From Rodentolepis nana (Eukaryota > Platyhelminthes > Cestoda > Cyclophyllidea > Hymenolepididae), in contig UZAE01014309.1 of the NCBI GenBank assembly GCA_900617975.1, positions 1 to 15,270 on the forward strand: a stretch of DNA of 15,270 nucleotides, read 5' to 3'. A program made the translations under genes and the position numbers. The notes under the pieces are model-generated. The model was not told the DNA's origin. It worked only from the letters and a program-made list of their open reading frames with translations, and did not search any database. Positions 9,217-15,270 of the stretch are shown piece after piece; the first letter of the stretch is position 1, and every line of letters starts with the position of its first letter.

Positions 9217-9992
9217 CATGATGAATGTGTCTGCATTGTTTTATACGATATTTTTATATGTTGTTATTTGAACATATGCTTTTTATGCTTTATAAACTGG
9301 TAGGGTCGAATTTAAGCTGATCCGCGTCTGTTCGTATTTACGAATTTCAATACCATTAATTTGTTAGGACAAAAATGCAACACGCTTTCTAGTTACCCGG
9401 CTAAAAGAACTAGCGTAATGTTAAAAGCTCTGAAGCTGTTTTTTACGCAAATTGCAGATCACTTAGGTAAATATACTTTTGGAAATTGTTTTTGCTTCAA
9501 GGAATACTTTTCTCTTAATTGGTAACAATCACGACAGGGTTGTGCATAACATTTTGTCGTAACTTATGTCAATAGATAACAATCAAAATATGTGTAACAC
9601 GTTAACAACTATAAACTAAATTAAATAGAGTTCAAGAGTCGAGTATGATCAGAAGAAATGGGAAAATGGAAATTAAAACGCATCCGGAAACAAGATTAAG
9701 ATAACATCGATTTATATGTAGCCACAAAATAGTACATCTAATTCGAATTTAAAAAATTACTCGAGAAATACTAGTTTTGTATAACAATGAGTGTATAATT
9801 AATTACGAAACTCATCTTGTTTGTTTTAATGAGTCAACTTAAATGATATACCGCCCTTTGATTGGCACATAATTTACGTATCCGCTTTGAATGCCCATAT
9901 GATATCTGATATGGTACGTTAGTTGGCCTTTCGCTGAATAGTTTAGCGCGTCATTCAAAAAAATTTTATGTCTGTACAGGACGCAAATAATT
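9217..9992. other. Spacer between TIPIN and AMPK beta, probable promoter region
   Basis: 776 bp with no coding potential, rich in A and T. It should hold the TIPIN 3' UTR and the AMPK beta promoter. No AATAAA is obvious close to the TIPIN stop. An inverted CCAAT box (ATTGGC, 9861-9866) and an inverted repeat (9895-9914) lie in the last 140 bp. An acceptor-like TGTACAG ends at 9979, 13 nt before the ATG. Confidence 0.5.
9895..9914. repeat. Short inverted repeat upstream of AMPK beta
   Basis: CCATAT and ATATGG arms around an 8-nt centre, about 80 bp before the start codon. It may be a dimeric factor site; this could be chance in A/T-rich DNA. Confidence 0.35.
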
Positions 9993-12900
9993 ATGGGAAA
10001 TACACCACTGCATAGTAAAAGGCGACTATCTGGTGACCTCGAACCAAATTCACTTGAAGATACTCCTCCTCAAATATTCATGGATATTCCTAACAAACGT
10101 CCTAATCTCTCTGTCCAAAATGTTAGTCATTTTGCAGATAATTTTGTGTTATTTTGTAATACGTATTTATAATTTTGATAGGATTTTCCTCGTTCTGCTC
10201 CGATTGGAACGGGTTTTAATCCAAATGATGTAGATAATATGGCATGGATGCTTCATGGAGCGAGTCTCCAAGAGTCAGGTTTTCCCCCACGCTCTCAGCC
10301 TATCCCCTCCTCTTCTACCGCTCGTCCAACCTCCCTTCCCGGTCCTTCCCAATGTGCCTATTTGGATGTGTCAAGTGGCTCGCGAATGCTTAGCTCAAGT
10401 GTCGGATACCCTGGAATGCAACTACCTACCGATATCGAAATGACGCCAACTGATAATCAGCCAAAACTTCTCCCAACTGTCTTTCGTTGGAATGGTGGTG
10501 GTCATGAAATTTATGTCAGCGGGACCTTTGATAACTGGCAAAGGAAGATTCCAATGGCTAGACGGTGATTGATTGTTTGTTTTTTTATCAAGACGTTATT
10601 TATTTACTTACGCTCATACTTTGAGCCCCTCTTTACAATTATTCATATTTTAACAGAATTATGCGACTTGTCAGTTTTGAATTTCTCCGTATAAATTTGA
10701 TTGATTAGTTTGTTTTATGTCAGGAGAATATATTTTCTTATGAGATGAACGTATGGATTTGATTTGCTCTTTTGAAAGCTCTGGTAATTTAGCTAATTCA
10801 TTCGATTGTTTAGCAAGGCAATCCTTATAATTTGTTGATTAGTGAGCTGTATTATTCTTATTTTTGATTGCCTTTTGTGAATGGCGAATCCTTTACATTT
10901 TTCTTATATTTTACACAATATATATATTGAGTTAAATGAGTTCTGCTTAACCTAGTTGATCGTAATTCAAGCCTAACATCTATCAATCAATCGGCTTTTG
11001 CTAATGTATTTTGAATACTCCTTTTATTTGTCTGCTTAGAAACTATCAAATTGGTATAGTATTGAATTTTATTAACTGAAATGGTAGGCTTAATCTCCAT
11101 TTAGTTGTCACCTATTTTTCCTCTACCAACCTGTTATAACAATTGCTTTATTAAACTGCCTAATTATTGACGTTAAATGCCTATTTTTGACAAGAGAAAA
11201 CTAGGAGTGCATTGGTGATGTTGAACAAGACAGTGTATAGTCTCATTTGACTTCCTATTAAAAATGACGTAACAGATATCACTGTCGCGTGAAGTTTGAT
11301 TTTCCGACATGTATGTCTAATTTGATGCACTGACGTTTTGCTTTTTTCATCTTCCTCGTTGTGGCGTATTTGATCACAATTACACTAAACACTCCGAGCG
11401 CATGTGTTCGCTAAATAGTCGAAAGTCCACACTTATGAATGTCTTGTTAATGCCTTGTGCGATGATGACGTCTCTCTAATTTGCTTACAAAACTACAATT
11501 TTGTTCTCTTTACTGCGTGTGGCTGGTGCATTTTATTAGCAATAAAAGTCACAGAACTCGGTACTTGTATGTGCGGAGCCATTGAAGAGCTGAAACGCTG
11601 GTACTTGTCAAGTGAAGACCATCCGATTTTTTGGATTTCCTTCACCGAGGGTTGGCCACTCTTCTTCAAATGGCTTGGGAGATTCACCTGTTATAAAGCA
11701 CTAACTAAAATGCCAATTGGGTGGGGTGGGGTGGGGTGGAAGTCTTTTTATTTTGACTTGTATATGCATGCGGTTAAGAGGGTATTTGTCTTTAAATATA
11801 GGTCCTCAATTCAAAGTTTAAATATTTTGTCATTTTTTTATATATTTCTTTTTGCTTTCCATTCGGGTTAGTAATCAATGCTCTTCTAATCTCTTTTTGA
11901 CTAACTTTAATCTGAGTATTCTTTTCGTAAGGAAATTTTGTTTTTTTTTCCAATAAGAACTCACCCGTAGTTTCTTTAATGTAAATTCTACAGCCTTATT
12001 TTGTTCAATAAATTTGTGTCACTTTCACAATGACCCTTCATCACCTTTGAGCTTGAAATACTGGTTGCCAAAATTGGCAGAGTCCCTATAACTTTGTCTT
12101 TGATTTTTAAAAGCTTGGGCGTATTTATGACGTAATTTCATATAACTAAAAGCTATATTTTCTTTTCAGAAAATCTGGCCATGTTGTGATTGTCGATTGT
12201 CCACCCGGTCGCCATGAGTACAAGTTCTTCATCGATGGCGCTTGGTATCATGACCCTACCAAGGTTGGTTGTCTACCGCTTTCTTTTCTCGACCTAATTA
12301 GTCTGTTGGGGAAGGCGGGGGGGGGGGGGGGGGGGGGGGGGGAGGGAGCGGGCTTTATGTTGAATATGGCTTCTATTTTTCAAGCGCTTTATTTCTTTTT
12401 CAATGTTGACAATCTTGTGTCTCGTTCCATATGCTTGCAGAGTAGCTAATTGGCTTGTTTACTGATAGTCTCGGCACTTGCTTATTGCCAGCTGGGTCAG
12501 ATGTGTGTGTGTGTGTGCGCGCTTTATTTACCTTTGAAAGGCATGCGTCTTGCTTACTCTCGGGTCTCAGCTTTCATTGTTTGGTAGTTTATGTTTGTTT
12601 GTGAAAAGGGCCCAGTGAAAATCCTAGAAATCCTCCATTCTGTGGTTCTCAATTTCATCCCCATCAGGTTCATAGACTCCATGGTCTCGCCACTGGATTC
12701 CTGGTCACTTTGCTTTTTTGTCTAGGCATATCAGACTAAGGCGTAGCAGATGATAAAATTTACATTTTCGCACCTCTTTGTTTGCCCGTCAAAGCGCCAG
12801 CTATTTGTTTTATTATTTCAATTAATTAATGCTAGTCGGTTTGAATCCTACCACCCATTTATTGGAGGATACTTGAGATCCTCTCACAAACTAACATTTT

Positions 12901-14757
12901 TATTAGTATTATCCACGGAACGAAAAAAATGCATATCTTTTAATTGTGATAACCACCTGACACCAAATAACAATGGGCTAAACACATGATAAAGATGAGG
13001 GTGTTCGAAAAATGCAGTGATCAGCGTCATGGTATCAAAGAATCTCACTTAATTTCACTTTTTTTGCTTATTGGTTAACACCCGTGTTTAAGTTGCGAGT
13101 TGGTCATGGTGATCCAAGGCATTGAATATTGTATTTACCGGAATAGGAAGTCGGTGGAATTTGATGAATTTAGGGGATATTTATGGTCCCCACACCCGTG
13201 ATATGTGTGTCGCTTTGCACCTTCAACTCTCGTTATCATTTCAGGAAGCTAAGCATTTTCAGTGCTTAATTTTTAAAACTACTGTATTATGGTTGTTTTC
13301 GTGAATGGTAATAAGTTTATTTATTGCCAATTGTATAGAGCGTATGAATTTGACAAGATGCCTTTGTGAAAGAGCTTAATGTGACTTTATCATTGCCGTC
13401 TTTGTATTTTATCATTCTCTTCTCTACTTTGAGTTAATTCTAAGGATTATGCGCGGGGAAATCTTTTTCTTCCCCTGGGATGCGAAGCCTTTTAGTGAGA
13501 AGATTGGTTGTGTGATCAATTTCTACTTTATACTCTTGCCAAATCCGGAACGGCGAGTTTCAAGCCAATGCAGCTCACAAATTTTCGTGAATGTATTTTT
13601 AACTCCACTCGCATATATTAAACGACTCAGTCCACGTTAGTGGTTTAATAATGCGTATGGAAATGGGTCTTGTCAGTTTCCAATCTCGTAAGATTTTTTT
13701 GATGTAAGATGGTTTCAACAGTGTTGGCATTATACACTCGATTGGTTTATTGTAACTAAATCAATTTACTGCAAGTTTTGACAACTTTTTTATTATTATG
13801 TCAGAATGGAGGGTGTGCGATAGACTTACCTCCACGTGGTGCACCCCCTGGGCAACGTATACTCATACGGCAAAAAGTCTATTAACTGGCAGTTGTCTTC
13901 TGGCTTCAAACTACCATCACCCCACTGTATGTCACATTCGGCCACTTGCACAGTATTCATTTTACCTTTTTCTCTACCTTTGTGTCTGTCTCTTCTACAT
14001 CTTTGAAGCATTCTTCTGTTCCTTCCCCCCCCCCCACTCTCGACTTTTTTTTCACTTTGATGTTCCTCTCCTCTATGAAGCCTGAAGTCAACTAAAGGGC
14101 TAATGATAACTATCAAAACGCCCGCCATTTGATATAAATAAATGTCAGAATGGTTTAATACTCTCACTCCAGACTTTCTGAACTTCACGGTGCTCTGCTT
14201 AGTAATCAAGAAGTGAGAGCCAACAGTCAAACAAAAATGTCATAAGTCTACTTCTTTATGAGATCACTGGAGAAATTGTTATTTTCCCAGTGTATCTTTT
14301 GATTATTGTGACCTTAAATAAGTACTATAGTCAGAGCACAGATGTTCTTTAACTGACTATCTCTTTTAAAGGATAAGGTGTTAATCGAAACGAAGTTTAC
14401 TTCTGTCAAAATGAAAAAGAAATAAGTAGCAATGTTGAATATTCATCGAAGTCTTTCTGGGGGGTAGGGGGCTTCTTTATGGAACTGCGGATCTAGTTAT
14501 AAATCGATTATCTGAATTAATGAGGACTTGATTGGCGCCTTCTCCTCGGAGGAGATGAGTTTTTAGTGCCCTGCTAACGATTTTGTTTTATTTAACTAAA
14601 TCTTCCTATTTCGCTTTAGCCAATGGTGGATAATGAGTACGGAACGAGGAACAATGTGGTGGAAGTGAAGGAATCAGATTTCAACTTCCTTAATGCCCTT
14701 GAACAGGATATTGCTAATAGCAAGCACAAGTCTGATTCAACTGGTGGCAGTTCTGAT
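9993..14757 (+). CDS. PRKAB: AMP-activated protein kinase beta subunit, 5' part (C-terminus beyond window)
   Basis: Exons 9993-10121, 10182-10564, 12170-12263 and 14620-14757 give 248 residues with an open donor GTAAGT at 14758. The beta subunit scaffolds the AMPK heterotrimer and binds glycogen. MGNT at the N-terminus matches the N-myristoylation start of animal beta subunits. The glycogen-binding CBM48 domain starts at TVFRWNGGGHEIYVSG (residue 142) and includes W162, K189, W196, T211 and N213, equal to rat beta1 W100, K126, W133, T148 and N150. Beta1 L146 is Y209 here, and Ser108 falls on R171. About 140 residues precede the CBM against roughly 75 in human beta1, with a Ser/Pro-rich insert from about residue 75 to 135. 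The alpha/gamma-binding C-terminal domain is not in the window. Introns 2 and 3 are 1.6 and 2.4 kb. Confidence 0.95.
10565..12169. other. Intron 2 of AMPK beta
   Basis: Donor GTGATT at 10565, acceptor TTTTCAG ending at 12169. The longest open frame inside (11455-11871) has no start context, no recognisable domain and biased low-complexity composition, so it is taken as chance. The only clear structure is the GGGGT array near 11720. Confidence 0.7.
11719..11739 (+). repeat. (GGGGT)n array with G-quadruplex potential
   Basis: Four runs of 3-4 G separated by single T, followed by GG, on the transcribed-sense strand of AMPK beta intron 2. It satisfies the usual G3+N1-7 quadruplex pattern. Confidence 0.8.
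12317..12342 (+). repeat. Uninterrupted 26-base G tract
   Basis: Directly visible in intron 3 of AMPK beta, followed by AGGGAG. Length in the assembly is likely to be approximate because such runs slip in sequencing. Confidence 0.9.
12502..12521 (+). repeat. TG/GC dinucleotide microsatellite
   Basis: About eight TG units followed by GCGCGC within intron 3; an alternating purine-pyrimidine tract with Z-DNA potential. Confidence 0.8.
13798..13809. repeat. Left target-site duplication of the intron 3 element
   Basis: ATGTCAGAATGG, exact match to 14142-14153; it sits directly before the conserved 5' end. Confidence 0.82.
13810..14141 (+). mobile_element. SINE-like element, full length, with perfect 12-bp target-site duplication
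   Basis: Same family as 422-1197 but in the opposite orientation and clearly diverged (roughly four in five bases shared by eye). It starts AGGGTGTGCGATAGACTTACC and ends GATATAAATA with an A-rich tail. ATGTCAGAATGG lies at both edges (13798-13809 and 14142-14153). The conserved 5' end, fixed length of about 330 bp and 3' A-rich tail point to a SINE or similar non-autonomous retroposon. An internal C run (14025-14035) replaces the GGGGTGGGG segment of the other copies. Open frames across it are chance. Confidence 0.82.
14142..14153. repeat. Right target-site duplication of the intron 3 element
   Basis: ATGTCAGAATGG, exact match to 13798-13809, directly after the A/T-rich tail. Confidence 0.82.
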
Positions 14758-15270
14758 GTAAGTGTCTCTCTTCTTTTTTTCACATCTTTCTCGAACTTTT
14801 AGTCTCTCGACCTCATAACCCCCCTATCCACCATGGTCTCTTGACGTCTAACCTTAAGGCCATTACTGTGTTTTCCGTCTGTAGGCTTCATTCAATCAGA
14901 ATATGCTTAGGTCTATATGATAAAAGCTTTGTTACGGAAGTATTTATTTATATCAAATGGCAGGCGTCTTGATGGTTATCATTAGCTCTTTAGTTATTTT
15001 CTTAATATTTTTTTGTAGCTACATAGTTAGTAAGAATGGATAGCAGCATGGAGCCACCTTTCTAAGAGATTCAGACATATTGGTCTTAACTGAAAAAATA
15101 AAAATGTGAATTTGAGTAGTAAAGAGGCTATTAATGTTTTTTGCTTTGGAAAATGCATCGTATTCCCAGTTAGCATTCCTGTAATGACTTGATTTAAGGT
15201 GAACCACTAACCACTCAGGCATTGTACACTAAAACGAATGCTGAATCATCCGTTATGTCTCCCCCCCCCC
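14758..15270. other. Start of AMPK beta intron 4, to window end
   Basis: Begins with GTAAGT. It contains the truncated SINE-like fragment and ends in C10 at 15261-15270. No sequence resembling the AMPK beta C-terminal domain is found, so the next exon lies outside. Confidence 0.65.
14942..14994 (-). mobile_element. 5'-truncated fragment of the same SINE-like family
   Basis: About 53 bp matching the tail end of the family (ATTTATTTATATCAAATGG, then CAGGCG.CTTGATGG.TATC), antisense to AMPK beta. Similarity stops abruptly. Truncation at the element's 5' side is typical of target-primed reverse transcription. No clear target-site duplication was found. Confidence 0.7.

Larger units (their letters stand above)
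12264..14619. other. Intron 3 of AMPK beta
   Basis: Donor GTTGGT at 12264, acceptor CGCTTTAG ending at 14619. It holds a 26-base G run, a TG microsatellite, one full SINE-like element (13810-14141) and G-rich 14458-14471. No gene is seen on either strand. Confidence 0.75.

Noticed and set aside
11455..11871. 138-codon open frame on the + strand in AMPK beta intron 2
   Set aside because: No recognisable domain, runs of Phe/Trp from T/G-rich DNA, crosses the GGGGT array, and sits between two well-supported exons of AMPK beta.
12828..12852. GGTTTGAATCC resembling a tRNA B box
   Set aside because: No A box at the right distance and the supposed T and acceptor stems do not pair.
13826..14230. 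134-codon open frame on the - strand
   Set aside because: It covers the SINE-like element and its flank; the other copies do not keep the frame, so it is chance.
14758..15270. AMPK beta C-terminal exon inside the window
   Set aside because: None of the frames contains anything like the conserved C-terminal domain; the next exon is beyond the edge.

Overview
The window is eukaryotic nuclear DNA, most likely from a flatworm (Platyhelminthes, perhaps a tapeworm). The genes are spliced. Minimal introns of 38-40 nt sit beside introns of 1.6-2.4 kb. Coding sequence has balanced codon use in an AT-leaning background, and old non-LTR retroelement debris and SINE-like repeats lie in introns. Four genes lie head-to-tail on the + strand. 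The phylum is an inference from gene style, not from a marker. The G tract at the start, a single N at 665 and the C tract at the end suggest draft-assembly sequence.

Layout: (1) 148-6489 is the 3' part of a large, unrecognised gene. At least six short cassette exons (102-129 nt), all entered and left in phase 1, encode a Ser/Pro/Lys-rich disordered region. A 1.9-kb exon and a short last exon encode a helical, apparently globular C-terminus. Its introns hold two overlapping copies of a SINE-like element (422-1197) and a badly stuttered reverse transcriptase fragment (1983-2957). (2) 6616-7313 is cyclophilin H (PPIH), a spliceosomal U4/U6 snRNP peptidyl-prolyl isomerase, in three exons. (3) 7421-9216 is TIPIN, the TIMELESS-interacting replication fork protein (Swi3/Csm3 family), in three exons, with a C-terminal RPA32-binding motif. 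(4) 9993 to beyond the window is the AMP-activated protein kinase beta subunit (PRKAB type). It has an N-myristoylation start and a complete glycogen-binding CBM48 domain over four exons; the C-terminal part lies outside.

Genes 1, 2 and 3 are packed very tightly (126 and 107 nt from stop to next start), with a polyA signal and an acceptor-like site in each gap. This is the layout expected of a trans-spliced polycistron, which flatworms are known to have. AMPK beta is separated by 776 nt and has long introns. No shared pathway joins the four genes, although TIPIN and possibly gene 1 would be nuclear.

The most informative unusual signals are: the SINE-like family with two insertions each flanked by a perfect 12-bp target-site duplication, one containing a probable assembly chimera; the phase-symmetric exon cassette array; the candidate polycistron; frequent GTTAGT splice donors; and residue changes at known regulatory or drug-contact positions in PPIH and AMPK beta. 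I see no previously undescribed enzymatic or defence system here.
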